From contig NW_022196248.1 in the NCBI RefSeq assembly GCF_008641045.1, forward strand, positions 42,501 through 106,500: a stretch of 64,000 nt of DNA, written 5' to 3'. A program made the translations under genes and the position numbers. Source of the DNA: Pistacia vera (lineage: Eukaryota; Streptophyta; Magnoliopsida; Sapindales; Anacardiaceae). Below, in pieces: positions 9,903 through 21,879 of the stretch. The notes beneath the pieces are model-generated. The model was not told where the DNA came from, did no database searches, and saw nothing but the letters and a program-made list of their open reading frames with translations. Position 1 is the first letter of the stretch. Every line of letters begins with the position of its first letter.

Positions 9903-12617
9903 CCTGAATTTGTTTCAGATTGTTGTCATAGATTTCACATTCTTAGAAAGAAGAACGAAACTCTTGCAAAAATCTGCCCGCCTTCTTCCGTTGATGCGCA
10001 CCGTCCATTACGACAGAAGACTCTTCCCACGCCGCCAAGAGGTAAGAAGAGTTTCATTCTTGCTTTCTCCCATTATTTGACGATTCTGTCCGATGTGCTT
10101 GGTAATGGCGGGCATGGGCTATCTGGTGGGTTTTTGCAGTGCGCATCCCTGGATAGGGGTGAAGAGAGGGGTTTAGGGCACAGATCCTTGGGGGTTCACC
10201 CCCAAAAGGTTTTTGAGGGTTTTACTAGGGTTTTAGAAGGATGTATTAGGGTTTCCTTTGTTCTTCTACGTCACCATACGGAACATCGTACGAGGATCGG
10301 GCCTTTTTTCTTTCTTTTATTATTTTTATATTTATTTTATGTTGCCCCTTTTTCAGACCTTAGGAACAATGGACGTCTCAGCGACTAGGGGAGCCGAAGG
10401 TACGAGCTCGCAGGCGCTAACCGCCTAAACGGGTCTCGTGCTAGAGACCTTATCGGTGATCACCCGAGAGGAGATACAAAAGGCAGTGGACCAATACGTG
10501 CTTAGCGTGAATGTCTATCAGCACAGAACCTGTACGGCTCGAAATCCCCCTAAGGGAAAGGCTGCGATCTCGGAGATGATCTTTAAATGTAGGGCATTGA
10601 TACCTTTTCATCTTTTTGTGGGGTCGATCCTTAACCACTTTGAGGTCGCACCAATGCAGTTGATGCCCAATGCATATATGATAGCTATTGCTATGTATAT
10701 CGCATGTGACGAAAACGGCATTGGTAAGCTAATGACATTAGAGCTCGCATGCTCTTATTATCTAAAGAAGAGCAAAGACAAAGACTCTTTCTACATCTTG
10801 AAGTGATTTACGATCGAGGGAGGAATATTCAATTACCACAGCAACATCAAGGCTTATGATACTAAGTTTTTCTTTTTTGAATATGATGGCGTCTGCTAGT
10901 TTAGGGAGCCAAGTACGTATTTCCTTTCTATTTGCGAACTGTTCCACCTTCGGTTTTTGTATCTAACGAACTTTTTGTCTCTTCGCAGGAAATAAGACGA
11001 TCAGGTTAGGGAATCTAACATATTGCAATCGAATTGTTGCGTTCGACAGTCTTCCCGACCATTGTCGCAACGTGAAACTACTCATGACAACTACCAACTT
11101 GAGGAAGTACGACTTTTTTAACCCGGAAGCATCCTTAAAGTCAGACCGTGAGTATCCCCATACTTAGAATATTTTTTGGTTACCTACGGCGACCTGTCTT
11201 ACTAACATATTTCTTTGGTGCACAGCGATCATGCCGCCCAAGGTGTTGAGAAAGTTCGTGTTTCCTCGGGTGGCTCCGACTGAGCCAGTCGAGGCAATCC
11301 TTGGTGATATCCCCACAAGAGGGATACAAATTGGCACTGAAGGGCGAGTACCTCCAAAGTGACAAGAGGAAGCTCCTCGGCTTGCGGCTACTCATGCCCC
11401 CAAGCAGAAAACCACCGGCCAAAAGACTAAGAAGAGAAAGCTGAGGAATCAGAGTTTGAGTCAGAGGGCACTGGGGTGCAGCCTGGGAGTTTACAACCTT
11501 ACCAAGCTTTCCGTTCGAGGCACGCGCCAGGCGTCTTAGCGATCCCCGAGAGCTCGGGCCGAAGAGAGAGGGAAACCTTGGTTACCAACAAGAAAGAAGG
11601 CAAGCAGCGGGTTGATGAGTTGCCAGTTCTTACGGAAGTGGGTACACCAGTGTTGGACTCCATGGGGCAACTTCTAAAGCACTTGCAGTCGGGGGTCTAT
11701 ACCCTACTGGTATGCCAACTGGCTTCGGCCTTTGAGGAGTTCGTGGCTTCCTGGCCCACGGACTTGCTGACCATTGGCCTTCAGCTACAAAGCTAGGTAA
11801 GGCGGTCCGTCCTCATCGAGGACTTCAAACTCAGTTGATTTTCTAGCCTTAATAATTTTCGAAAAAATGGGAGTTAACTCTTGCTTCCTTTCTTTTGCAG
11901 ACCCTGCTCGCTTTGCACATGGCCCAACAGAAGGTCAAGCTGGACTATGCCAAAGGGGTCCACGACCTGAAAGAGGAGAATGCCAAACTGAAGAAGGACC
12001 TCGAGGATCAGGCAATAGAGGCAAGGTTGTTTAACCTCTAGGCAAATCTGGTGAAGAAAAGCTCTGCCCTTAGTATCGTGGATTTCCAGAAGGCCGAGCT
12101 TGAAAGGAAAGGTAAAGAGGTCAAACAACTCCAAAGGATAGTAGTCAGGCTCACCAAAGAGGATGGCAAGAAAGAGAATGAGCTGAAGGCGAACTCGATG
12201 CGTCTCGCTAAGGCAGAGGAAGAGAGAGCTCGATTGTGGGAGAACTCCGAGAAGCAGAAGAGAGCACTAGAAATGGACCTCGAGCTCTCCCAAGGGTAGG
12301 TCACTTCATTGACCGATCAGATAAAGTGGCAGAACCTTAAGCTTGAAATGAAAGCCACTGATTGGGCAGCTCAAACCATTTATGCCTTGCGACCAAGGAG
12401 CCCGGGAATGGATCTCTTTTACCTCTTGCCTGATTATCAAGACATTCTTGCTTCCATGGCCCAAGCTGAAGACGAGGCCGGGGAATAATAGCCTCCTTCA
12501 GATGATGATCAGCCGAAGGAATATGTCCCTGAGGATCCAGTGGTTGACTTGACAGCCGACGACCAACTGGGGGACGACGAGGTCGCTCCCACAGATCTTG
12601 GAGGTGGAGACCAGTGA
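9903..12617 (+). pseudogene. Antisense gene of the Tat element, five exons inferred, several stops
   Basis: Inferred exons: leader to 10041; 10357-10912 (ATG at 10369); 10989-11147; 11226-11796; 11901-12617 (final TGA 12615). Introns are 10042-10356, 10913-10988, 11148-11225 and 11797-11900; all begin GT and end AG. Removing introns two and three keeps one frame open, including an LPDHCRNV stretch also seen in the antisense gene near 52440. The first coding exon resembles the 'putative gypsy-type transposon' (Transposase_28-like) domain: IPFHLFVGSILNHFEVAP and PNAYMIAIAMY. The last exon is a long Lys/Glu coiled coil with an acidic tail. Stops include TAA 10426, TGA 10804 and TAG 10897, the last two where tryptophan is likely, plus a frameshift before 11476. 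Function unknown. Confidence 0.72.
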
Positions 12618-13006
12618 TCCTTTTTTTCTGCTTTTGACTCTTTTCTTTTTGGCTGTCCATTGTATCTTTGTAAATTATAAATGAAAAGAGTTTTCTTTAG
12701 ACTTTTACAATTTCGAGTGCTATACAAAACTAACATTACATCTTATCAAGAAACTTGCAAAAATATTACAACGAACAGGATCATGTAAGACATTTATACA
12801 AGGTGAAGAAGAACGATCTTATTCATAAAGGTTACAAGGAAAATTTAACAAGTAAAAGAGATGGAAAACAGAGAGCGAGCCCGAAATTATTGATAATAGG
12901 AGCAAAGATGTTCGACATTCCAAGCTCGCGGTATTTCAGAACTGTTAAGCCTCTTGAGGTGATACATTTCTAGTCGTATCACTTTGGCGATGTGGTATGG
13001 ACCTTC
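12618..13006. other. Junction between antisense gene and pol 3' end
   Basis: 3' ends of pol (minus) and the antisense gene (plus) meet here tail to tail. A possible poly(A) signal for the antisense transcript (ATAAATGAAA) lies near 12675. No coding potential recognised. Confidence 0.5.
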
Positions 13007-13867
13007 CTAGTTGGGTCTCAATACCCCCACGCTTGGTTTTGTTGTACCGAGAAGGACTTCTTTCAAAACCAGGTCGCCAACCTGGAAGTTTCTTCTTTTG
13101 ACCTTGGAGTTGAAGAACCTTTTTGCACGTTGTTGGTAAGATGCTATTCTTAACCAAGCCTTACCACGATGTTCTTCAACTAGGTCTAGGCTTGCGCATA
13201 GAAGCGCTTCGTTGTCTGTCTCGTTGAACAAGTCTCTCTGAGGTGAACCGATCCCTGCTTCTATCGGGATCATCGCCTCGCAGCCATATGCTAGCAAGAA
13301 GGGTGTTTCCGAAGTAAAGGCTCTCGGAGTCGTCTTGTATGCCCACAGAACTTTAGGGAGGTCATCAACCCAATTACCCTTGGCAGCGCCAAGCTTGGCC
13401 TTCAAGGTATACTTGATGGTTTTGTTGACAGCTTCAACCTGACCATTGGCTTGTGGTCTGGCGATTGAGGCAAACTTTTTGTGGATCCCCAGCTCTTCAC
13501 AAAACTGCTTGAATTCCTCGTTGTCAAACTACTTACCGTTATCAGAGATGAGAGTATGAGGAATTCCATATTGACAAACTATGCTCTTAAAGACAAAGTC
13601 CTTAAGCTTCTTGGTAGTGATCGAAGCTAGGGGCTCGACTTCAGCCCATTTTATGAAATAATCTACCGCGTTCACGACATACTTGATGTCCCCATTCCCG
13701 GTGGGCATATGCCTAATAAGGTCAATTCCCCACATAGAGAATGGTCAGGGGCTGGTCATTGTGGTTAGTTGGTGAGAAGGAGTTCGCGGTATGTTCGCGA
13801 ATCCCTGGCATTTGTCGCACTTTTTTACGAAGTTGAAAATGTCTTCTTGAAGCAAGGGCCAATAGTA
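13007..13867 (-). pseudogene. Tat integrase catalytic core and C-terminal part
   Basis: One frame runs from about 13735 to 13007 with a single TAG at 13529-13531, where a glutamine follows SDNGK in relatives. The first catalytic Asp is in WGIDL, the second in ISDNGK, and the Glu is in QANGQVEA. KAKLG and WAYKTTPR of the Ty3 integrase C-terminal region follow. Above 13735 the frame becomes broken. This would insert the element's DNA in the nucleus. Confidence 0.85.
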
Positions 13868-13870
13868 TCT

Positions 13871-14790
13871 TTAGCAGACAATCTTGTTGGCAAGGGATAG
13901 AGCGACAGTGTGATTACCACAGACCCCTTCATGTATTTCCCTCATAATATAATATGCTTCCTCATCGGTTATACATCGGAGGAGAGGGGCGCTAAACCCT
14001 CGCTTGTACAGCTGATCCCCAACAAGTATGTAACGAGCAATTCTGGTGCACAGGATTTTTGCCTCAGTCTTGTCGCTGGGCAGAGTCCCATCTCGGAAGT
14101 ACATAATGATTAGGGTCATCCAAGAGACTGATTCGATCGTGGCTACCATTGGCTTAAGTGAGCTAGTGCTCGGGACTTCTATGTACCGAACTGGAATATT
14201 GTCTGGCACATCCGAGTCTAGTGATGAGGCTGTCTTTGCCAAGGTGTCCACAATAGAGTTACTATCTCTCAGGATTTGCGTGATCGTGAAGTGCTTGAAA
14301 GGCTTGAGTGATGCCTTTGATTTCTTTAGGTATCTGATTATGTTCTCTTTCTTAGCTTGGTATTCTCCCGAGATTTGATTTACGACCAATTGGGAGTCGT
14401 TGTAAATGTTGATCGTGTCGGATCCCATTTCTTTCACTAGTTACAACCTAGCGAGTAGTGCTTCATACTTAGCCTCATTGTTAGTAGCCTGGAACCCAAA
14501 CCAGAGGATTTCGTGAGTGCGCATCCCTTCGGGACTGAGAAGGAGAAGACTGGCCCCGGCCCTTCTCCTATTTGAGGAACCATCAACACAAAGGCTCCAG
14601 GTCGATAGATTTTAAGCGGTCTCTTGGATGACTTCGCTGGTCGGTTGCTCGGGTCTTCGATTGGGCTGGTATGAGAATTCCGAAATGAAATCAACAACAG
14701 CCTGCCCTTTTATGGTTGTTTTTGGTCTATAATGTAGATCGAATTGACTCAACTCCATTTCCCATTTAAGCAACTTACCCGAAGCTTTTG
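13871..14790 (-). pseudogene. Tat RNase H and integrase zinc-binding region
   Basis: The 188-codon frame at 13871-14437 has the plant-type RNase H signature YNDSQLVVNQISGEYQAK and a downstream DSNSIVDTLAK. It continues into the integrase N-terminal region (YYIMREIHEGVCGNH). Upstream, 14437-14790 holds the first half of the domain in another frame, so at least one frameshift is present. Matching parts in the second Tat element lie at 35858-36604. Confidence 0.82.
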
Positions 14791-14794
14791 GCTT

Positions 14795-15947
14795 CTAAAG
14801 AACTTGCTTGAGTGGGTAGTTGGTCAGGACATGGATTGTGTAGGCATGGAAGTAGGGTCGTAGCTTTCTGGAGGCGATCAGCAGGACATAAACTAATCGC
14901 TCCATTTCTAGGTATCGCATCTTAGCGTCTAGCAGTCGCTTGCTCGCGTAATACACTGGCCACTGAACTCTGCCTTCTTCCCGGATGAGAGTAGCGCTGA
15001 CTGCATGTTGGGAGACGGATAGGTACAGAAGTAAAATTTCTTGGGGAAGAGACTTGGACAGGAGAAGTGGTCTTCCGAGGTGTTCTTTTATGCTTTGAAA
15101 GGCCTGTTTGCACTTTGGAGTCCAGTTGAACTTCTTGTTGGCCCTAAGCACATTAAAAAATGGCAAGTATCGATCTGTTGCTCTTGTTATGAAGCGACTT
15201 AGACCCGTTATCCTGCCATTCAGGCTCTGAACCTGCTTTTTGCTGGTGGGGCTTTTCATATCGAGGAGAGCTTTGAACTTTTTGGGGTTGATTTTGATTG
15301 CCCGCTGGTTAAGCATATACCCCAGGAACTTTCCTAAGGATACCCCGAATGAACACTTAAGAGGGTTGAGTTTCATTCTGTACTTTTGAAGTACGTCGAA
15401 CAATTTGGCGAGATGCACTATATAATCTGAAGCGACATGCGACTTAACTAGCATGCATCACCATATACTTCAATCATTTTGCCGATCTGTTTGAAAAACA
15501 TACGGTTAACCAGCCATTGGTAAGTTGCCCCAGCATTCTTCAAGCCAAAAGGCATGACCTTGTAACAATACAGTCCCCGATTTGTGACGAACAAGGTGTA
15601 CTCTTCGTCTGATGCGTACATCTGGATCTGATTATATCCTAAGTAGGCATCCATAAAGCTCAGTAGCTCATGCCCAGAAATGGCATCAACGAGCTGGTCG
15701 ATCCTTGGCAAGGGAAAGTTATCCTTCAGACAGGCTTTATTAAGGTCAGTGAAGTCGACGTAGGTCCGCTATTTGTCGTTTGGTTTCTTTACCAAGACTG
15801 GGTTGGCAACCCAGCTCAGGTAAAATGCCTCTCGAATAGACCCAATCAAGAAGAGCTTATCCATCTCACTTTTCAAGGTGGCATAGCGTTTAGGTTCCAT
15901 TGCTTTTCTCTTCTGGCAGACTGGCTTGATTGCACTGTCAATGTTTA
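14795..15947 (-). pseudogene. Tat reverse transcriptase, C-terminal two thirds, frameshift in catalytic box
   Basis: Relatives of the RT palm and fingers are read across 15947-14795: KRYATLKSEMDKL, TYVDFTDLNKAC preceded by a TAG in place of tryptophan, and SFMDAYLGYNQI. The catalytic YxDD region near 15450-15470 reads VYGDAC because one base is missing relative to the second Tat element, which still reads VYVDDMLVK. This shifts the frame into the following thumb and connection segment (14795-15454). The N-terminal part continues beyond the solo LTR at 17773. Confidence 0.85.
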
Positions 15948-17772
15948 TGTTAGAGCAGATGCCCTAGAGCCAATCAATTATTGTAGAATTGACTCTTTGT
16001 AATAATGTTCATTAATCAATAAAAGACATTTTATTCTATATCGCGTAAATCATTATTATTGCAATATGTATTGATATATGTCCTTAGAATGGTAGAACCG
16101 TGACGAAGGTATCAAGTGTTTCAAATCTTGATAGTGAGAACCCTATGAGCACATATGGTGGCCATTCTAGAAACGTCCGTAGCCTCAGTATTATTCTGAA
16201 GTAAGGGTACCGATAATACGGTAAGACTATCATAGTGTTGAACGACCCTGTCGAAAGGCAGTGACTGATCTCACTTGTCAAGGTTGTTTGGTGACAACCT
16301 GGTGCAACACATGGGTGATTGCTATAGGCGATTACACCATAGCAAGTTCACTGGACTGACCCATCAGAGGATTCCATATGGATGGTAACCCCAGTGTCTA
16401 TGGAACAAATCCTCTAACGAATGGTGGTGCATGTGATCCTTAGACCTGAGATCACTGAAGCGCCTTGTGCACCGATTGGTATAGTTTGACACTAGCCTAA
16501 CGCAGTTCTTTTCAGAGCTGTCAATTCGGTGGTGATTGGCTGCATCAAGGAGTGTATCAAGACTATGGTGGATTGACAGAGGATTCATCACTCCCGGGTA
16601 CGGGAGAAAGTTATCTCACGGCGCAATTCAGTATATGGCAATGACACTAAAACTGTGGCCACAGTGGGATTGAGTTGTTGCTCTATCCAGTTTATAATAC
16701 GGGTCATTGGTCCAGAAACTGAATAAATAATATCGAGAGTAACCGAAGGTTGACACTATTTCTATGCCTTCGTCTCGTCGAGATAACGTATGATGAAAGG
16801 ATCGAATTGCACGGTAACCATATCGTTGACAGGTAGCTACTTTGCTGAATCCGAATCTATCGGGTGGCCATGATGCCTTGCTAGGGGCCAATCTTGGTCT
16901 GTGTATTAGTGAGACGATTAATTGGTGTTAATCGCAATACTATACACTGCCGATATGATGAGGAGCCTATGGGTCACACACATAGAAGACAATTTAAGAT
17001 GCAAGAAGAAAGAAGGGCGTTTTCGTCTTTTAAGGCGAAAGGGTATTTTGGTAATTTCACAGTGCAATTAAATTTGCTGAGGTCGTAGCCTTTATTTAAT
17101 TTGTTAGAAAAATTAAATAAGTGAAATTACGTTTAAATGTGTGTTCGCACATATTTAAATATATTATCATTATTGTTAAATGTTAATATATATTTATATA
17201 TATATATTAATTGATTTTAATTGAGATAATGATGGAAAAATAAAATATTAAATTGGGAGTGCTTGGCAACATGGGGCGTTTGGGTTGGAGCCCAAGCCTA
17301 TTCCGTATGGGATTAGGGCAAATTGATTAACTATAAAAAGAAAAGTGTGTGTGTTAATTGATTAATTAATTGATTTCTTCTTGAAATTAAAACACACAGC
17401 AGCCACTCCAAAACACTCCCACGATATAAACATCTTTTGCCTAAAATCAATTCAATTGATTTAATTCAATTGATTTGCTTTCTTCTTAATCTTGAAGCCA
17501 AAGAGGATCTAGCAAATCCCTCTTTGGTTCTTTTTGAGATTGTCTTCGTGTGGACTACGCAGGTTCGATCCTACACTTGGATCGGTAGCAAAACATTCGT
17601 CGACAAATTTAGTGGAGCCTCCAACGTGCATTTGTTTTCTTTAAACTCAGATTTATTTTTCGGCAGATTTTATATATGAATTGTAAAATTATACCCTTGA
17701 TCTTGGCTCATGTAAACGATCCCTGAATTATATTTTTTGTTTCCGCTGTGTGTATGGGACCATTTACTAACA
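15948..17772 (+). repeat. Solo LTR, 1825 bp, inserted in Tat reverse transcriptase, 5-bp target duplication
   Basis: Begins TGTTAGAG and ends CATTTACTAACA, so the termini are the inverted repeat TGTTAG/CTAACA. GTTTA lies on both sides (15943-15947 and 17773-17777). Removing it and one GTTTA rejoins the reverse transcriptase. No coding frame or internal region is present. The ending (TTTCCGCTGTG ... CTAACA) is typical of plant Copia LTRs; lineage and orientation are inference. Confidence 0.88.
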
Positions 17773-18120
17773 GTTTAGAGCATGACATATTATGTTCGGG
17801 CTGATCCCGGCCATATCGGCATGAATCCATGCAAAAACATCGACATTTTCTCTAAGGAAGCTCGTCAGGTTTTCGACGAACTGGGGTTTGAGATTACTCC
17901 CAATTCTTAATACTCTAGTCGGCTCGCTTTCATCGACTGATACCTCAGATAGGTCCTCAACTGGCCCACCGTGAAGGCACTCCTGGATGCGAGGATCCAT
18001 GTTGTCCTCTGCTGATTGCCATGGCGTGCTCGAGGGCGCCCGTTGGCTTTCCCTTTCCCTTGCACGCCATCTGGACTGCCCTTATGTAGCAGTCGCGAGA
18101 TTCACGTTGGGATCCTTACA
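17773..18120 (-). pseudogene. Tat reverse transcriptase N-terminal region
   Basis: The 77-codon frame 17767-18000 encodes DVFAWIHADMAGISPNIICHALN, the usual start of the Tat RT domain. It is preceded by a Glu/Asp-rich linker. It is separated from the rest of RT only by the solo LTR. Confidence 0.82.
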
Positions 18121-18202
18121 CCTCCCCGATCCCCTTCGGGGTGAGAAACTTTATCTTCAGATGGTAGATAGAGGTGACAACTTTGAAATTTTGTAGTAGA
18201 GG

Positions 18203-18470
18203 TCATCCCAAGATGTCATTAAAGGCGGACGGATAGTCTACCACCAAGAACTCCGTCACCTTGGTCACTTCGCTGGTTTCACCTAACGTGACAAGGAGTG
18301 CAATCGTTCCCTTAGGAATTAGGTGATCCCCAGTAAAACCATAGAAGAGGAAGGAGGCAAGCCTCAGGTCTGCCTTGTCCAATTGCATTCTTTCGAAGGC
18401 TTGCTGAAATAGGATATTCATGGCGCTTCCATTGTTGGCCAACATTCTGTGGACTTCACACTAGCCTATT
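18203..18470 (-). pseudogene. Tat aspartic protease, active site altered
   Basis: The protease fold region reads MLANNGSAMNILFQQAFERM. The catalytic Asp-Asn-Gly-Ser motif kept in the second Tat element (VDNGST near 37770) is here Asn-Asn-Gly-Ser, so the active-site aspartate is missing. The downstream LIPKGTIALLVTLGE stretch is conserved between the two copies. Confidence 0.8.
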
Positions 18471-18599
18471 TCAGGCGCGATGATGAGTGCATCATCGTGG
18501 GGGTGATGCAGTCATATTGTGTCTTTTTCGAAGAAGGTAATTTCTTCTACCCTGCGAATCTTAGCAGTCACGACGCGGTGCTCATTACACTCAAGGGGT

Positions 18600-20570
18600 T
18601 ATGGTGAGCTTCCCGGGCATACCTTTTCTAGGCACCTCGAGAGTTTCATATGAGGTGTGGCCCCCCGAAAATGATCCCTACATAGTAGAGCCCCTTGCGA
18701 CCACGACGCTTCTTCCCTTGTTCCTCTTGGTCTTGATCTCGAATGGGAGTCGGACCGTCAACATACTCCTTAAAGTGCCTCTGTTTGATAAGGTCTTTAA
18801 TTGCTTACTTAAGAGCCCGACACTCATTAGTGTGATGCCCATTATCCCAATGATAATGGCAGTACTGCTGTTCCTAGCTGAGGGGGGATTTTTCATGGCC
18901 TCCGGCTCTCCGAGCAGGCTGGCCTCCTCTGATTTATCTAGAATTGCCGATACTAAGGCATTCAGAGGAGTGTACTAATTCTTGTCGCAATCTCGATGAG
19001 GAATTGGGGCGTAAGAATTTTTGGGCTCAGATCGCTGCTTCTTCCCTTTTCGCTGATCGTCATTAGCCTAACCGCAATCAACTCTTCTACTGTTCTCCTC
19101 CTGACCAAGAACACTGGTTGACGGACCGGGGTTGTGGTGATTAAGGACAGCCACAAAATTTTCTATTCGGAGATACTTCTCGGTAAGGCTGTAGAAACGG
19201 GTAAGAGAAACATTGTCCTCTGACTATAGCTCTTTTCATAAGTCAGTTTGCGGGTGAACTCCTATGATAATAAGGGTCCGAACGGACTCTTCAGGGGTGT
19301 GAGCCAGTTTGTGGAGTTTGTAGTGAAACCTGTCTATGTAAGATTGAAGGGACTCATCCCTCTCCTACCGTATATTGCTCAGATAGCTCAACGGCATTGA
19401 GAACTTCTTGTTTTCTTGGAAGTGCCTCAAGAATAATGAGCTCATTTGTTGCCATGAGCTTATTGATCCCGCGGGGAGTGACCTGAACCAGCGCTTGGCA
19501 TGGGTGGTTAATGTCACTACTAAGTAACAACATTTGGCCAAGTTAGAGACTTGGTGAAGTTCCATAAGGTCATTGAACTCGTAGAGGTTGTCCTACGGAT
19601 CAAAATTTTCGTCGAATGCCTGCATGTCGAGCATCCTGAATCTTGATGGGAGAGGAGCACCTAGTACTACTGGAGAGAAGGGGGACACCTTAACGACCTT
19701 ATCTTGTTCGTTCTGCTGAGCCTTGAGCTGATCCAATTGTCGTTGCAACTCCTCAATCTGAGATAGCGAGGCTATCGGGGGGTTACTCTCTGCAATGTGG
19801 GTTCGACCTTCACAGTTGCAATTGAGGAAGGATTGAAGGTCGGGCCCTTCCGTTGCCCGATCGGAAGCTCCAGCGCGCCTTGACACACGCTGGCTAGAGC
19901 TGTGTGAGGGTAGCAAATGGCTTGGGGAATTTTCCCGACCCTCGCGATGGTTAGAACCAACCCACGGGCGGTGGAAGTTCCCCCAACAGCGATTGTCGGG
20001 ACCATTACTTTGATGGGGTTGGGAATCCCTTTAGCCTGCACTTTTATGGATGTGCCCATATGACGTGGCGTGGGACAACTCAAGCTATAACATGTCACCA
20101 AGTCGCAACGCCATGGGTATTCTACCCGTTGCATAACTGGTGTTCGCTAGCCCCTCGAAGCCTCCTGATCCCCTACTCGCCACTTGTTTCCCCTTACTTT
20201 TATGCGTTGTAGTGCGCGTGGTTTGAGCCTTTTCCTTTTTCCATGCTTTCACGCGACTGCCAGGCGCTTTTAACGGTGGCACCGCCTCGTTAGACTCTGC
20301 TGGCACAACCTGGTCCAAACGACCCAGCCTCTAGCTAACCGTTTGAAGAGTATTGTTGAACCTCTCCAGATAATTCATCACGGCTAGGTCGAATTGTGAG
20401 CTCGAAGGAATATCCGCTATGATACTCTGCTGGACTGGCGGCACTTCAGGGGAAGTCTTATTCCGTACCCAGGGGATTTGGTTATTGTCGATGTTGGTTT
20501 GTTCAATTTCGAAACCACGAGCCATTAGCTGGTGGACAGGATCGGTCAAAGGTTTCTGATGAAGAGCAGA
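18600..20570 (-). pseudogene. Tat gag, fragmented
   Basis: Gag is spread over several frames. The N-terminal part (20085-20549) is proline- and charge-rich. The central retrotransposon-gag domain (19365-19920) includes PLPSRFRMLDMQAFDE, then AKRWFRSLPAGSISSWQQM and FLRHF. The C-terminal part (18650-19156) corresponds to the zinc-knuckle region (CRYHRDNGHH in the second Tat element). Multiple stops and frameshifts are present. Confidence 0.82.
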
Positions 20571-20590
20571 TACTAAATCACGCCCTCTTA

Positions 20591-20914
20591 TAAAATAGAG
20601 GAGAGCCTTCTATTTATAGTTGGAGGATTCAAGCTGGTAATCATGATCCTGCGTCCGGGCAGGTGTGGTACAATTCCTAACCCACTTCCCATTGGTTGTT
20701 TGCATGAGAGATGTCCTTAAATCGTGTATGGCTTTAGTAGGTGGACAATTCCCAACCACTCATAGGCCTGGTGTTCACCTGCCTCACTGACAATGGCCTT
20801 ATCCCTCTTGTCCTTGCGGGATGTGGCTGCATCCAGATGGTAGAAAACCTTCCTGAATTCGGATTTGTTTCTGCTGACGTATGCTTACGCCAGCCCTGGT
20901 TCTTGGGCATAACA
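20591..20914 (-). repeat. 5' LTR of the first Tat element, truncated to 324 bp
   Basis: Matches 8991-9314 at equal length and ends GCATAACA. The inner 278 bases of the LTR and the PBS are missing; gag-side sequence abuts directly at about 20590. This is a deletion inside the element. Confidence 0.88.
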
Positions 20915-21179
20915 CATATTTTGTGAAAGCAAGGAAGAATCCACCAAAATTGTGTGATTATAATGCAATATTAGTGATGACTGTACATGATATATCTCTT
21001 ACGTATCAAATAAACGATCTACAATTTAATAAGATATCAAATATTTATTCATGTAAATTTATTTTTTGTATGAACAAAATATTGAATAAAATGTCATTCA
21101 TATACTTTACAACTTACTAAATGAACGATTTATTGAGAAGTCATAGCTAGGAAAAATAAGGTAGAATTTCATATAATTA
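20915..21179. other. AT-rich intergenic DNA
   Basis: No feature recognised. Confidence 0.5.
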
Positions 21180-21390
21180 TGTTGATATATGATTTTGACA
21201 CCAACGAAATATGCACATGCAAACTGCTATGAGTTTACACGTGAAGTGATTGTGGTGAGTGTTTATGGTGCAGGGATACTATATGTTTGAAAAAAAGTAA
21301 ATAAAAGGTTGACAAGAGAGATTTTTAAAGTGGTTCGGATGCTATAAGCAAGTCATACGTCCTTAGTGGCTGTATTAGCGACTTTTTTTT
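21180..21390 (-). repeat. LTR fragment related to the Tat elements
   Basis: Starts TGTTGATATATGATTTTG, like the starts at 8713 and 33421, and keeps GACACCAACG and the AAAGTGGTTCGGATG ... ATACGTCC block (21322-21368). It ends in a T run at about 21384-21402. Confidence 0.75.
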
Positions 21391-21525
21391 TTTTTTTTTT
21401 TTATTGTTACTGGAACATTCAAATCGATCAGTCAAGGTTACAAGATCAAAATGTTCTTAGAAAATGACAAGTTAGTCTGTTTCTAGTAGTGTTTCTTCTT
21501 TATTTTTTCTATAAATCGGTGTGTA

Positions 21526-21860
21526 TCTAACTGAACGAAATAGAGATATGATGCAAAACCAAAATAGCAAACACATGCACAAACCATAAACAATAAAAGA
21601 AAGAAGAAGTATGCACGATTTCACCTTGGTTCACGCAATTAACAGGCTACGTCCAACAGAGCCAATATTATTTCAATATTGTCTCACCTCTCTCGTTTAC
21701 AATGAAGTAATTTGCCGTAGATTGCTATATCTCATTACAAGAGAAAAGTGTGTTTATATACCAGGTTTAAAAGATTAAAACCTAGTATTATAAGGATTCC
21801 TATTCCTAAGCCCAAACCAAATAAGGAATTAATAACTTAAAGAATGCTTAGACCTAAAAA
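21526..21860 (-). repeat. Degenerate LTR-like segment
   Basis: Holds CACCTTGGTTCACGCAATTAACAGGCTACGTCCAAC in broken form (21617-21658), which mirrors the LTR block of the first Copia element. No partner LTR or internal region was found nearby. Confidence 0.4.
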
Positions 21861-21879
21861 AAAAAAAAGCAAGCAACGA

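Larger units (their letters stand above)
8713..20914 (-). mobile_element. Ty3-type (Tat lineage) LTR retrotransposon, minus strand, with antisense gene and nested solo LTR
   Basis: About 12.2 kb between a 602-bp LTR at left and a 324-bp truncated LTR at right. On the minus strand the order is gag, protease, RT, RNase H, integrase (Ty3 order), then a long stretch holding an ORF on the opposite strand, then the 3' LTR. An extra antisense ORF between pol and the 3' LTR is a known trait of Tat elements. Pol carries stops and frameshifts throughout. RT is split by a 1825-bp solo LTR. The 5' LTR has lost its inner 278 bases together with the PBS. No convincing target duplication is visible. Confidence 0.88.

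Noticed and set aside
16084..17088. Several 60-90 codon frames inside the 1.8 kb solo LTR
   Set aside because: They lie on both strands, have no recognisable domain, and the LTR boundaries with target duplication explain the region as non-coding.
8708..20919. A target duplication for the first Tat element (TCTAT / CATAT)
   Set aside because: Only three of five bases agree, so I do not claim it.
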